Positions 1-12,085 of a stretch of DNA of 64,000 bases are shown piece after piece. The notes beneath the pieces are model-generated. The model worked only from the letters and a program-made list of their open reading frames with translations. It was not told the DNA's origin and made no database searches. Position 1 is the stretch's first letter. Each line of letters starts with the position of its first letter. The translations under genes and the position numbers were made by a program. This DNA comes from BOG-908 sp964242595 (GTDB taxonomy: Bacteria; Pseudomonadota; Alphaproteobacteria; Acetobacterales; Acetobacteraceae): the NCBI GenBank assembly GCA_964242595.1, contig CAXTBC010000004.1, positions 1 through 64,000 on the forward strand, given 5' to 3'.

Positions 1-56
1 CAGGGGCAGAGCCTTTGGCCTTCCTTCACAGGTCAACATTAAAGGCCGTTGGTATT
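1..56 (+). repeat. Right end of GC-rich palindromic element
   Basis: This stretch begins with CAGGGGCAGAGCC and runs to GGCCGTTGGTATTA. It is nearly identical to 49655-49703, where it forms the right end of a complete element. The left part of this copy lies outside the window. Bases 57-227, up to the first gene, show nothing recognisable. Confidence 0.8.
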
Positions 57-227
57 ACAAGCATTCGCCTGTTGGGTTCTGGGGTCTCGAAGCGCGTCGT
101 GCAAATGAGTGTTGCGCATGACCGGGTTTGCAGCAGAGCTCGTGCTCGTTCAAAGCTTTATTCCAGGACGCGATTGTCTTCGGGCATACCGGCCAGGGAG
201 CAGGGCTTTTTGAATTACAGATCGCCT

Positions 228-1661
228 TCAAGGGGCATAGAACGCATCAACCACGTGCGGCAACCAGAACACATCGGTGACTGCCGCGGCGGCCGGAACC
301 AAGCACAGCAGGGCACGCAGCCGAAGCTTGCCGCAGCGCGGCAAGGCCAACGAGGCGGCAGGAAGCAGGGGCAGGAAATACCTCCCCTGCAAGCCGCCGA
401 TCCAGGGCATCCCCACAGGGGTCCACTGGACGTAGAGCGCCAGGGCGATGGCCGTGGCACACAGCCAGACGGCGACGGCTGGAAGGGCCAGCGCCAGGGC
501 GTCGCGCGGGCCGCCATTTCGCCTGTCGGCCGCATCGGCCGCCAGGCAAGCCGCGATCGCTGCGAACCATATCACGTAGAGAGCACGCGGCAGGAAGATG
601 CACAGGTAGTCGAGCACGCCCACGAATTGCTGCGCCAGCATCCAGGCGTTGGCGTGCAGCGATTGCAGGGGCAGCGTCACCATGCGCCACGGCGCGTGGA
701 CGAGGACGTGGAGCTGCGCGGCAACGTCCGGGCTGTCGAACAGGGTTGGCGGCCCTGGCCATAACGGCCCCGCCTGCAGCCGTGAGCGATGCGGCGGCGC
801 GGCTTCCACATCCGCCGCCAAGGCGGTCCAACCCAGGGCCGGCAGCACCACGCAAAGGCAGCGCCCGGCCGTGCGCCAGGTCCGCTGCCCCTGTGGCGTG
901 AACAGCAGCAACGCCAGCGGCGCATAAGGCAGTTTGCTGGCGACGACCAACGCCAGGCAGGTTGCGGCCAACGCAGCCCAGCCGTCCGGCCGCGTGCCGC
1001 AGCGCGTCAGCGCAGCGCAGGCGAGCGTGGTGGACGCGATCAGCAGCCCGTCCTGGCTGCAAGAGGCGGCAAGGCACAAAGTCATCGGCAGCAGCAAGGT
1101 GCAGGCCATGGTGGCGGTGCCACGCCGTGCTACGCGCAACGCGGCCGCACCGATCAGCGCGAAGCAGGCGAGGTTGGCCAAACGGAGGCCAAGGAATGCC
1201 TGGGCGGGAGAACCGCCCACAGCCCGGACGGCGCTGATGGCGATAGCGCCGGGAACGTAAAACACCGGAAAGTAGCCGGAGACCGACCCAGCTTTCGTGA
1301 ACACCGGTCCGGCACCCCACGGTAGCGCGCGGGCCAGAGCCTGCAGCCGGTGCGTGTAGGGCTCCGGAGTCGTGTCAGTGGGTTGCACCGGAAGGTCGGC
1401 CACCGACGTCAAAGCCGGGTCGCACGGCAGGCCGCTCACTATCAAACCGCCGAGGACCTCCTTGTGGCCGATCAGCGTCCCGTAGCGCAGGCTGTCCGCC
1501 CGGCAGGCATGCGCCGCCTCGTCGGGCACATGGCCCAGCGGCATCCGGACAGCGAGCAAGATGCCGGTCGGCAGGCAGGCCAGCAGCAGGATACCTGCCC
1601 AGGAGCATCGGAGGAAGAAGCTTTTCCTGCGATTAAAAAGAAGCAGAAAGTCTCTACTCAC
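228..1661 (-). CDS. DUF2142 family multi-pass membrane protein
   Basis: The 477-residue protein has about ten or more hydrophobic segments spread over its length. The first (residues about 19-40) is followed by HVPDEAAHACRADSL, which matches the extracytoplasmic PPDEPAHF-type signature of DUF2142 proteins. These are predicted integral membrane proteins of GT-C-like topology, often found near polysaccharide genes; the biochemical role is not established. No glycosylation gene lies beside it here: downstream is a repeat end, upstream is gcvP on the same strand. The ATG at 1661 gives a short basic N-terminus before the first membrane segment. Family assignment is fairly secure, function is not. 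Confidence 0.75.
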   Translation of the reverse strand: MSRDFLLLFNRRKSFFLRCSWAGILLLACLPTGILLAVRMPLGHVPDEAAHACRADSLRYGTLIGHKEVLGGLIVSGLPCDPALTSVADLPVQPTDTTPEPYTHRLQALARALPWGAGPVFTKAGSVSGYFPVFYVPGAIAISAVRAVGGSPAQAFLGLRLANLACFALIGAAALRVARRGTATMACTLLLPMTLCLAASCSQDGLLIASTTLACAALTRCGTRPDGWAALAATCLALVVASKLPYAPLALLLFTPQGQRTWRTAGRCLCVVLPALGWTALAADVEAAPPHRSRLQAGPLWPGPPTLFDSPDVAAQLHVLVHAPWRMVTLPLQSLHANAWMLAQQFVGVLDYLCIFLPRALYVIWFAAIAACLAADAADRRNGGPRDALALALPAVAVWLCATAIALALYVQWTPVGMPWIGGLQGRYFLPLLPAASLALPRCGKLRLRALLCLVPAAAAVTDVFWLPHVVDAFYAP

Positions 1662-1692
1662 CTAGCGCGGCAACTTTCAGGCACACCCGACA

Positions 1693-1742
1693 GGAAGCAA
1701 AGCTTTTCGCTTCTTTTTCTCGAAAAAGAAGGCCTTCTTACC
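1693..1742. repeat. AT-rich hairpin repeat arm
   Basis: A single arm of the AT-rich element, GAAGCAAAGCTTTTCGCTTC followed by a TTTTTCTCGAAAAAG hairpin, abuts the gcvP stop codon. The hairpin plus T-tract could terminate gcvP transcription. A degenerate partner arm may lie in the first codons of the DUF2142 gene near 1620-1660. Confidence 0.7.
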
Positions 1743-1744
1743 TG

Positions 1745-4606
<2,862 letters not shown>

Positions 4607-4608
4607 AC

Positions 4609-4986
4609 CTACAGCGTCTCCAGGAAGGCCTCGTAGGCCTCCTCGTCCATCAGCGTCTCGAAGTTGTCCTCGTCGCCCGGCTCCATGCGCCAGAACCAGC
4701 CCTCGCCCGCCGGGTCGCGGTTGATCAGCCCGGGGTCCTCGGCGATGTTCTCGTTGATCTCGGCCACCCGGCCGGCCAGCGGCGCATACACGTCGTTGGC
4801 CGCCTTCGTGCTTTCCACGGTGGCCACCGACTCGCCTTCGACGATCTCCCGGTCCACTGCCGGCAGCTCGATGAACACGATGTCGCCCAGCGCTTCCTGC
4901 GCGTGGTCGGTGATGCCGACGGTCAGGGTGCCGTCGTCTTCCAGGCGGACCCACTCGTGGTCCTTGGTGTAGCGGATCTCTGCCAT
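4609..4986 (-). CDS. gcvH: Glycine cleavage system H protein
   Basis: This 125-residue lipoyl carrier shuttles the aminomethyl intermediate between the P, T and L proteins. The lipoylated lysine is K61 in ATVESTKAANDVYAP, and the N-terminus has the family motif YTKDHEWV. The gene is full length. It lies 9 bp after gcvT and 2 bp before gcvP on the same strand, so the three are almost certainly co-transcribed and translationally coupled. Confidence 0.97.
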   Translation of the reverse strand: MAEIRYTKDHEWVRLEDDGTLTVGITDHAQEALGDIVFIELPAVDREIVEGESVATVESTKAANDVYAPLAGRVAEINENIAEDPGLINRDPAGEGWFWRMEPGDEDNFETLMDEEAYEAFLETL

Positions 4987-4995
4987 GGCAAGCCT

Positions 4996-6108
4996 CTATC
5001 TAACGTAGCGGTGGGGAACGAAGGGAAGCGGGGCCACCACGGCCGGCAGCCTCTGGCCCCTGACCAGCAAAGCAAGCGGCGTGCCCTCGGTTGCCAGGTC
5101 GCGCCGCACGTAGCCCATGGTGATCGGGCCGCCGAGGGTGGGCGAGAACGTGCCGGACGTGACGGTGCCCGCCTCCGTGTCGTCGGTCGCAGCGATCGTG
5201 GTGCCTGCCCGCGCCGGCGCGCGGCTTGCGGGCTTGATGCCCACCCGTTTGCGATGCGGCCCGTGCGCCAGGTGGTCGCCGATTGTGGCGGCGCCCAGGA
5301 AGTCCAGCGCCTCGCGCCGGCGCTTGGGAATGGTCCAGGCCAGGCCGGCCTCGACCGGGCTGGTCAGCATGTCGATGTCCTGGCCATACAGGCACAGCCC
5401 GGCCTCCAGCCGCAGCGTGTCGCGCGCGGCCAGGCCGGCCGGCGCGCATTCCGGCTCGGCCAGCAGGCGCACGGCCAGCGCCTCGGCGTCCTGCGCGGGT
5501 GCGGAGATCTCGAACCCGTCCTCGCCGGTGTAGCCGCTGCGGCTCACCCAGCAGGCGATGCCGGCCACGGCACAGCTCGTGATCCCCATGAAGGGCAATG
5601 AAGCAGCCGCCGGCGCCAGGCGCGCCATCACGGCGGCGGCCAACGGGCCTTGCAAGGCAAGTAGCGCCCTTTCCTCATGCAGTTCCGGCTCGATGCCGTG
5701 CAGGCGCAGGTGCGCGACGTCGCCTTCCGCACGCGACGCGTTCATCACCACGAACAGCCGGTTCTCCGAACGTGCCACCATCAGGTCGTCGATGATGCCG
5801 CCCAGCTCGTTGGTCAGCAGCGTGTAGCGCTGGCGGCCTGGCGCCAGGCCAACGATGTCGCCCACCACCAGCCGTTCCAGCAGGGCGGCTGCGTCCTGGC
5901 CGTGCAGGCTGGCCTGGCCCATGTGGGAGACGTCGAACAGGCTCGCCGCGGCGCGCGTGTGCGCGTGCTCGGCCAGGGTGCCGGCGAACTGCACGGGCAG
6001 CGACCAGCCGGCGAAGCCCGCCATGCGGCCGCCCAGCCTGCGGTGCAGCGCGTCCAGCGGCGTGGTCCTCAGGGGGAAATCGGACAGGATACGAGGTTCC
6101 GCACGCAA
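4996..6108 (-). CDS. gcvT: Glycine cleavage system T protein (aminomethyltransferase)
   Basis: GcvT transfers the methylene carbon from aminomethyl-lipoyl-GcvH to tetrahydrofolate and releases ammonia. The sequence shows the family N-terminus (RTTPLDALH, FAGWSLPVQF, LFDVSHMGQ) and runs to the C-terminal barrel (PITMGYVRRDLA). The start is uncertain. The frame is open to a GTG at 6153, but that codon lies inside the second riboswitch aptamer. I chose the TTG at 6108, which gives about 370 residues, the family's normal size. No ATG is available near the conserved N-terminus, and no strong Shine-Dalgarno precedes any candidate. First gene of the operon. Confidence 0.93.
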   Translation of the reverse strand: MRAEPRILSDFPLRTTPLDALHRRLGGRMAGFAGWSLPVQFAGTLAEHAHTRAAASLFDVSHMGQASLHGQDAAALLERLVVGDIVGLAPGRQRYTLLTNELGGIIDDLMVARSENRLFVVMNASRAEGDVAHLRLHGIEPELHEERALLALQGPLAAAVMARLAPAAASLPFMGITSCAVAGIACWVSRSGYTGEDGFEISAPAQDAEALAVRLLAEPECAPAGLAARDTLRLEAGLCLYGQDIDMLTSPVEAGLAWTIPKRRREALDFLGAATIGDHLAHGPHRKRVGIKPASRAPARAGTTIAATDDTEAGTVTSGTFSPTLGGPITMGYVRRDLATEGTPLALLVRGQRLPAVVAPLPFVPHRYVR

Positions 6109-6138
6109 GAGGTCAGGGTCCGGTCGCCCGGCCGTCCG

Positions 6139-6315
6139 ACCCCCCTCTGTCACGGAACCTGAGAGATTCGGGCGAGTGCCCTTTCTCCGTCGGTGCGGCG
6201 GTCGCCCGCCGGCTTTCCAGAGGTCCCGATCTCTCGCGGTCCTTTGTGCCTGAGCGTTTCCGGGGGCCGGTTGCGCCTTCGGCGGCAGGGTGCGGCCCTG
6301 CTACTCTCCCGCGAG
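6139..6315 (-). promoter_or_regulatory. Tandem glycine riboswitch upstream of gcvT
   Basis: Read on the minus strand, the segment contains two successive glycine-aptamer signatures. The first is AAACGCTCAGGCACAAAGGA followed by CCGCGAGAGA. The second has ACGGAGAAAGGGCACT and then TCTCTCAGGTTCCGTGACAG. A short CTCTGGAAAGCCGGC linker region joins them. This is the classical double aptamer placed directly ahead of gcvT, where glycine binding normally turns on expression of the cleavage operon. Boundaries are approximate. The expression platform would lie between about 6138 and the gcvT start. Confidence 0.92.
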
Positions 6316-6380
6316 GGATAGTGGAACGGAACCGTTTATGGGGGTTGCGGGCGGGAGTCGCAAGCGGTGATGCGACAAGC

Positions 6381-6530
6381 ATGGGGCTCTGCCGCAAACC
6401 CCGTCATGCGCTGCACGCATTCGCGTGACGGGGCCTCGAGCCCCCAGACCCCCGTCTGTTTAGAACCTCTTACAAACAGGTTTTAAGGACGACTGTGCTT
6501 AGCGGGGTCCAGGGGCAGAGCCCGTGGCTT
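6381..6530 (+). repeat. GC-rich palindromic element
   Basis: The copy opens with ATGGGGCTCTGCC and closes with GGGGCAGAGCCCGTGG, an inverted pair about 140 bp apart. Inside are the conserved CTGTTTAGAACCTCTTACAAACAG and the GGGGCC/GGCCCC-type stems. It separates the gcv leader from the next gene, and with the riboswitch it fills the 389-bp space from 6154 to 6542. Confidence 0.85.
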
Positions 6531-6542
6531 TACTTACAATCG

Positions 6543-7148
6543 TCACTTCCTCAAGCAGCCTGCCAGGATCGCCCCCGCCTCGGCTCCGGTCTTTGCGACG
6601 TGCCAGCTTACCGCCAGCTTGCACTGCTGTGCGCGCTCCGCGCTGGCGTGCGCCTGCAGCCCCTCGTCCACGCATTGGCGCCACTCGGCCATCGCCGGGT
6701 CGGCCTGCAACACCAGTTCGCACGCCTGCACCAGCGTCCTGGCCCCCGGCGCTTCGCCGGAGGCCATTAGCCGCTTCAAAGCCTTTGCCGAGGCGAACTC
6801 GGCGGTGATGCAATCCGCCTTGCCCGCCTGGCGGCCCGCACACGCCGTGTTGTAGGCGTCCCAGCCGATAGAGGCGTCCGCTTTCGGCACTGCCGAGAGC
6901 GCCACCTTGATACGCGGATCGGCCCGCAGCTCGGACGCACATTCGGCCACGCCCTGCGCCACCGCCTGGTCGGCCAGCTTCTCCGGCGTGTCGTGGTCCA
7001 GCGCCTCGTCGTGGTCGTGCTGCAACTGGGTTTGCACGACCGACAGCATCACCGATTGCGAATAGGCCGGGTTGCCCGCGCACAAGGATGTCGCCTTGTC
7101 GGCCATCGCGGGCGAGACCGTCAGCAGCAGGAAGAAAAAGCTTTTCAT
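6543..7148 (-). CDS. Small exported cysteine-containing protein of unknown function
   Basis: I do not recognise a family. From the ATG at 7148 the 201-residue protein begins MKSFFFLLLTVSPAMADKA, a short signal peptide with cleavage probably after AMA. The mature part holds about seven cysteines spaced through a helical, polar sequence (LCAGNPAYS, GVAECASEL, TACAGRQAG, ADCITAEF, QACELVL, RQCVDEG, AGCLRK), which suggests disulfide bonds in the periplasm. The frame continues upstream to 7250, but that extension runs into intergenic repeat-like sequence and does not look coding. Isolated between two repeats. Confidence 0.7.
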   Translation of the reverse strand: MKSFFFLLLTVSPAMADKATSLCAGNPAYSQSVMLSVVQTQLQHDHDEALDHDTPEKLADQAVAQGVAECASELRADPRIKVALSAVPKADASIGWDAYNTACAGRQAGKADCITAEFASAKALKRLMASGEAPGARTLVQACELVLQADPAMAEWRQCVDEGLQAHASAERAQQCKLAVSWHVAKTGAEAGAILAGCLRK

Positions 7149-7266
7149 CGTGTTCCCGCTCCCAAAACCAATCGCCTGAGATGTTGACTCGTGAGGGAAG
7201 GCTCTGCCCCTAGATCCCACTGGGAAAAGCCCCTTATACGCAGCCTGCATTGAGACTGAGATTGCA

Positions 7267-7418
7267 AAGAAAGGCCTTCTTTTTTGAAGAAAAAAACCAA
7301 AAAACTTTTGTCTCTGCGCTGTTTTAGCGTCCTCGATCTATCCTGCGAAATCCGGCTGTTTCAAATGCGGGAAGCAAAAGTTTTTTGGTTCTTTTTTTCA
7401 AAAAAGAACTGCTTGCTT
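7267..7418. repeat. AT-rich bipartite hairpin element
   Basis: The left arm (about 7267-7313) is AGGCCTTCTTTTTTGAAG, then ACCAAAAAACTTTTGTC. The right arm (about 7373-7418) is GCAAAAGTTTTTTGGTTC followed by TTTTTTCAAAAAAGAACTG, the same module inverted. The spacer of about 60 bp closely resembles that of the copy at 57.6 kb. It fills most of the 305-bp gap 7149-7453, which also holds a fragment of the GC-rich element near 7198-7225 (GGCTCTGCCCCTAGATCCC). Each arm can fold into a terminator-like hairpin. Confidence 0.85.
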
Positions 7419-7453
7419 TCGACGAGTTAGCCTCACCGCGGGTTGGTCGCGCA

Positions 7454-10400
7454 CTAAGCCCGTAGCGCCTCGCCCAAGGTAAGCCCCACCGGCAAATACT
7501 TGACGTACTCCGCCGGCACAACCTGCCAGAAGTGGGCTCGCTCCTCGTCCCAGTCGTGCAGCAGCATGGCCGCGTAACGGCTGCGTGTCTCGCGTGCGTG
7601 CTCTTCGACCAGGTTGCGGAGATGCGTCTCCCAATGCCCGGGGGAGAGGCGCTGCCAGGTCAGCGTGTCGGGGTTGAGGCACTGCTCGAAGGTGGCGTCG
7701 GGATCGTAGACGAACGCCATGCCGCCGGTGAAGCCGGCGCCGAAATTGCCCCCCACGCTGCCGAGGATGACGACCGTGCCGCCGGTCATGTACTCGCAGG
7801 CGTTGCTGCCACAGCCTTCGACGATGCCGAGCGCGCCGGAGTTGCGCACGGCGAAGCGCTCCCCCGCCTGCCCAGCGGCGAACAGCTTGCCCGACGTGGC
7901 GCCGTACAGCACCGTGTTGCCCAGGATGGTGTTGTGCTGGCTCAGCAGCTCGGAACTCGGCGAGGGCCGCACGATGATGGTGGCGCCGGACAGGCCCTTG
8001 GCTACGTAGTCGTTGGCGTCCCCCATCACCTCGATGCGCAGGCCCTGCACGGCGAAGGCGCCCAAGGACTGCCCGGCGCTGCCGCGCAGGCGCGCGGTGA
8101 TGTGGCCGGGTGCCAGGCCGGTCATGCCGAACTGGCGCACGATGCGCGAGCTGAGCTTGGTGCCGATGGCGCGGTGCGTGTTGCGGATGCCGTATTGCAG
8201 CTGCATCTTCTCGCCGCGGTCGAACAGCGCCTGGGCGTCGGCGATCATCTGCGCGTCCAGCGTCTCGGGCACCTCGTTGCGGCCTTCGCGGGTGCAGAAC
8301 TTGGCGTGCGGGCCGGCATCGGCCTGCGCCAGGATCGGGTTCAGGTCCAGGTCGTCCAGCAGGTCCGAACCGCGGCTGACCTGGGCGAGCAGGTCGCTGC
8401 GGCCGATCACCTCCTCCAGCTTGCGGAAGCCGAGCTCGGCCAGGATGCCGCGCACGTCCTCGGCGATGAAGCTGAACAGGTTGATCACCTTCTCGGGCGA
8501 GCCCTCGAACTTCGCGCGCAGCGCCTCGTCCTGGGTGCAGACGCCTACGGGGCAGGTGTTGGAGTGGCACTGGCGCACCATGATGCAGCCCATGGCGACG
8601 AGCGAAGCGGTGCCGATGCCGAACTCCTCGGCGCCCAGCATAGCGGCGATCACCACGTCGCGGCCGGTCTTGATGCCGCCATCCGCACGCAGCTTCACGC
8701 GGTGGCGCAGGCGGTTGAGCATGAGAACCTGGTGAGCTTCCGAGAGGCCCATCTCCCAGGGCAGGCCTGCGTATTTCACCGAGGTCTGCGGCGAGGCGCC
8801 AGTGCCGCCGACGTGGCCGCTGATCAGGATGGCGTCTGCATGCGCCTTGGCCACACCCGCCGCGATCGTGCCGATGCCCGAGCGGGCCACGAGCTTCACG
8901 CAGACGGTGGCGTCCGGGTTGATCTGCTTGAGGTCGTAGATGAGCTGGGCCAAGTCCTCGATGGAGTAGATGTCGTGGTGCGGCGGCGGGCTGATGAGCG
9001 TCACGCCAGGGGTGGAGTGGCGCAGCCTGGCGATCAGCGAGGTGACCTTGAAGCCGGGGAGCTGGCCGCCTTCGCCCGGCTTGGCGCCCTGCGCCATCTT
9101 GATCTCGATTTCGCGGCACGCGTTAAGATACTCGGCGGTGACGCCGAAGCGGCCGGACGCGATCTGCTTGATGGCCGACGACGCGTTGTCGCCGTTGGCA
9201 CGCGGGCGGGCGCGGGCGGGATCCTCGCCGCCCTCGCCGGAATCCGAGCGCGCGCCGATGCGGTTCATGGCGATCGACAGCGTCTCGTGCGCCTCCGGGC
9301 CCAGCGCGCCCAGCGAAATGCCAGGTGCGAGCAGGCGTTTGCGTATTTCGGTGATGCTCTCCACCTGGTCCACCGAAATGGGCGTGCAGCGTTCGCGGCG
9401 GAAGTCCAGCAGGTCGCGCAAGGCGACAGCGGGCATGCGTCGCACGGCCTCGGCGTAGCGGCGGTAGACCTGGTAGCTGTCTGTGGCAACCGCGGTCTGC
9501 AGCATGTGGATGAGGCCGCCATCGAAGGCGTGCGTCTCGCCGCGACGGCGAAGCTTGTAGAGCCCGCCTACAGGCAGGGTGACGAACTCGGCGTTCCACG
9601 CGGCGCGGTGCAGGGCCAGCAGGCGGCGAGCGATGCCGGAGAGGCCGATGCCGGAGATGCGCGACTGCATGCCGGGGAAGAACTCGCCGACCAGCGCGCG
9701 CGACAGGCCGATCGCCTCGAAATTGTAGCCGCCGCGGTAGGACGAGACGACCGAGATGCCCATCTTGGACATCGTTTTCAGCAGGCCCTTGTCGACGGCC
9801 TTCTTGAAGCGGCCGACAGCCTCCTTCAGCGAGAGCTGGTTGAACAGGCCGCGGCGGTGGCGGTCGGCGATGCTTTCCTGCGCGAGATAAGCATTTATGG
9901 TTGTGGCACCTACGCCGATCAGGACGGCGAAGTTGTGGATGTCCATGCATTCGGCTGCGCGCACGTTGAGGCTGGTAAAGGTGCGCAGGCTGGAGCGGAC
10001 GAGGTGCGTGTGCACCGCGCCGGTGGCGAGGATCATCGGGATCGGCACGCGGGCGGCATCCTGGTGCTCGTCGGTGAGGATGACGTGGGTGCAGCCCTCG
10101 CGCACGCCCTCCTCGGCCTCGCGGCGCACGCGAAGGATGGCCTGGCGCAGGCCGGCCTCGCCCTCCTCGACGGGGAAGGTGCAGTCGATGGTGACGGCCG
10201 ACGTGCCCATCATGTGCTGCATCGCCTCGAACTCGGCGTTGCTGAGCACGGGCGTCTCGAGCTGCAGCAGGTCGCATTGGCTGCTGTCCTGGTCCAGCAC
10301 GTTGCCAAGGTTGCCGAGGCGTGTCTTCAGGCTCATCACGCGAGTTTCGCGCAGGGAGTCGATCGGCGGGTTGGTGACCTGGGCGAAGTTCTGGCGGAAG

Positions 10401-11977
10401 TAGTGGTGCAGGCCGCGGTACTGCTCGGACAGCACGGCGATCGGCGTGTCGTCGCCCATGCTGCCGGTGGCTTCGACAGCGTCCTCCACCATGGGGTGCA
10501 GGATGGTTTCCAGCTCCTCCAGCGTCATGCCGACGGCGAGCTGGCGGCGGCGCAGCGCCTCGCCCTGGAAGTAGAGCGGCTCCGCCGCGTCGGTCTTGAC
10601 GATGTGGTCGATCTTCTTCACGCGCGCCGTCCAGGCGCCGTAGGGATGGCGGGCGGCCAGCATGTCGTTGACGGCTTCGTCCTTGAGGAAGCGGCCGTCG
10701 TCGAGGTCGACGGCCACCATCTCGCCCGGCCCGAGGCGGCCCTTTTCGATGATGCGGTTCTCGTCGAGCATCACCATGCCGGTTTCCGAACCGAGGATGA
10801 GCATGCCGTCCGAGGTCACGGAGTAGCGCAACGGGCGCAGGCCGTTGCGGTCCAGTCCGGCGATCGCCCAACGTCCGTCGGTGGCGCACATGGCCACCGG
10901 TCCGTCCCACGGTTCCATCACCGCGTTGCAGTACAGGAACATGTCCACGTGGGCGCGCTTCATGGTGGCGTCGCTGCCGATGCTGGCGGGGATCAGCAAG
11001 GCCTTAGCCATCGGCGCGTCGCGGCCGGCGTGGATGAGCAGCTCGAAGACGTTGTCGAGCACGGCGGTGTCGCTGCCGCTGGCTTGGATGACCGGCTTGA
11101 CGTCCTCGATGTAGGCGTCGAGTTCGCCTGCGGCCAGGCGCGTCTCGTGGCTCTTCATCCAGTTGGTGTTGCCCGACACGGTGTTGATCTCGCCGTTATG
11201 GGCGAGCGTGCGGAAGGGTTGCGCCAGCTTCCAGGTGGGGAAGGTGTTGGTCGAGTAGCGCTGGTGGTAGATGGCGAAGCGGCTGACGAAGCGTTCGTCG
11301 GTGAGGTCCGGATAGAACGTGGCCAAGTGCTCGGCGAGGAACATGCCCTTGTAGATGATGGAGCGGCAGGACAACGAGCAGATGTAGAGTTCGGGGATCT
11401 GCGCCGCGATGGCCGCCTTTTCGATGCGGCGGCGGATGACGTAGAGGTCGCGCTCGAACACGTCCGGCGCGCTGTGCGGCGTGTTGCGCACCATGATCTG
11501 TTCGATTTCCGGTCGCGTGGCGTTGGCTTTCTCGCCGATGACGCTGACGTCGATCGGCACCTGGCGCCAGCCGTAGATCTGGTAGCCGAAACGCAGGATT
11601 TCGGTCTCGGTGATCTGCCGGCAGCGTTCCTGCGCCGCGAAATCGGTCTTCGGCAGGAACACCATGCCAACCGCGATCTGCCCGTCCTGCGCCCGCTCGC
11701 CGCCGCGCTCGATGGCTTCGGCGAAGAAGTCCTGCGGGATCTCGATGTGGATGCCGGCGCCGTCGCCCGTCTTGCCGTCGGCATCCACGGCGCCGCGGTG
11801 CCAGAGCGCGCGCAGCGCGTCGATGGCGGCCTGGACGATGGCGCGCTTCGGCTTGCCGTCCAGCGAGGCGATCAGGCCGACGCCACAGGAATCGTGTTCC
11901 TGGTCGGGAGAGTACGTGTGTTCGAGGCGGGCTACGTTGGCGTGCCAATCGGCGGAGAAGTCCGTAGATATGGCCAT
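7454..11977 (-). CDS. gltB: Glutamate synthase (NADPH) large subunit
   Basis: GltB converts glutamine plus 2-oxoglutarate to two glutamates together with GltD. The 1507-residue protein has the class II amidotransferase domain first; its catalytic cysteine is C31 in HDSCGVGLIASLDG, so about 30 residues would be removed as propeptide. A central domain, an FMN-binding synthase barrel (PPPHHDIYSIEDLAQLIYDL region) and the 3Fe-4S motif MVRQCHSNTCPVGVC follow. The C-terminus is the GXGXG beta-helix domain (GCGSNACEYMTGGT). Full length. The usual partner gltD lies upstream on the same strand but is separated by a small extra gene. Confidence 0.97.
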   Translation of the reverse strand: MAISTDFSADWHANVARLEHTYSPDQEHDSCGVGLIASLDGKPKRAIVQAAIDALRALWHRGAVDADGKTGDGAGIHIEIPQDFFAEAIERGGERAQDGQIAVGMVFLPKTDFAAQERCRQITETEILRFGYQIYGWRQVPIDVSVIGEKANATRPEIEQIMVRNTPHSAPDVFERDLYVIRRRIEKAAIAAQIPELYICSLSCRSIIYKGMFLAEHLATFYPDLTDERFVSRFAIYHQRYSTNTFPTWKLAQPFRTLAHNGEINTVSGNTNWMKSHETRLAAGELDAYIEDVKPVIQASGSDTAVLDNVFELLIHAGRDAPMAKALLIPASIGSDATMKRAHVDMFLYCNAVMEPWDGPVAMCATDGRWAIAGLDRNGLRPLRYSVTSDGMLILGSETGMVMLDENRIIEKGRLGPGEMVAVDLDDGRFLKDEAVNDMLAARHPYGAWTARVKKIDHIVKTDAAEPLYFQGEALRRRQLAVGMTLEELETILHPMVEDAVEATGSMGDDTPIAVLSEQYRGLHHYFRQNFAQVTNPPIDSLRETRVMSLKTRLGNLGNVLDQDSSQCDLLQLETPVLSNAEFEAMQHMMGTSAVTIDCTFPVEEGEAGLRQAILRVRREAEEGVREGCTHVILTDEHQDAARVPIPMILATGAVHTHLVRSSLRTFTSLNVRAAECMDIHNFAVLIGVGATTINAYLAQESIADRHRRGLFNQLSLKEAVGRFKKAVDKGLLKTMSKMGISVVSSYRGGYNFEAIGLSRALVGEFFPGMQSRISGIGLSGIARRLLALHRAAWNAEFVTLPVGGLYKLRRRGETHAFDGGLIHMLQTAVATDSYQVYRRYAEAVRRMPAVALRDLLDFRRERCTPISVDQVESITEIRKRLLAPGISLGALGPEAHETLSIAMNRIGARSDSGEGGEDPARARPRANGDNASSAIKQIASGRFGVTAEYLNACREIEIKMAQGAKPGEGGQLPGFKVTSLIARLRHSTPGVTLISPPPHHDIYSIEDLAQLIYDLKQINPDATVCVKLVARSGIGTIAAGVAKAHADAILISGHVGGTGASPQTSVKYAGLPWEMGLSEAHQVLMLNRLRHRVKLRADGGIKTGRDVVIAAMLGAEEFGIGTASLVAMGCIMVRQCHSNTCPVGVCTQDEALRAKFEGSPEKVINLFSFIAEDVRGILAELGFRKLEEVIGRSDLLAQVSRGSDLLDDLDLNPILAQADAGPHAKFCTREGRNEVPETLDAQMIADAQALFDRGEKMQLQYGIRNTHRAIGTKLSSRIVRQFGMTGLAPGHITARLRGSAGQSLGAFAVQGLRIEVMGDANDYVAKGLSGATIIVRPSPSSELLSQHNTILGNTVLYGATSGKLFAAGQAGERFAVRNSGALGIVEGCGSNACEYMTGGTVVILGSVGGNFGAGFTGGMAFVYDPDATFEQCLNPDTLTWQRLSPGHWETHLRNLVEEHARETRSRYAAMLLHDWDEERAHFWQVVPAEYVKYLPVGLTLGEALRA

Positions 11978-12085
11978 TACTTGCCCCCGTCGAAGGTCAA
12001 CCCAAGCATCTCGTAGTCTTTATAATGACGCGACCAGACGCCGGCATATAGGCTGTGAAATGCCGGTAGGTCCTGGGCAAATATG

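Noticed and set aside
4607..4954. N-terminal extension of gcvP over gcvH
   Set aside because: The frame is open, but the residues are Arg/Gly-rich and out of frame with the conserved gcvH; the family N-terminus starts at the ATG at 4606.
7532..12016. Very long open frame on the plus strand opposite gltB
   Set aside because: It mirrors gltB codon by codon in a high-GC gene and encodes an Ala/Gly/Val/Asp/His-rich sequence with no family motifs. gltB itself shows all conserved residues on the minus strand.
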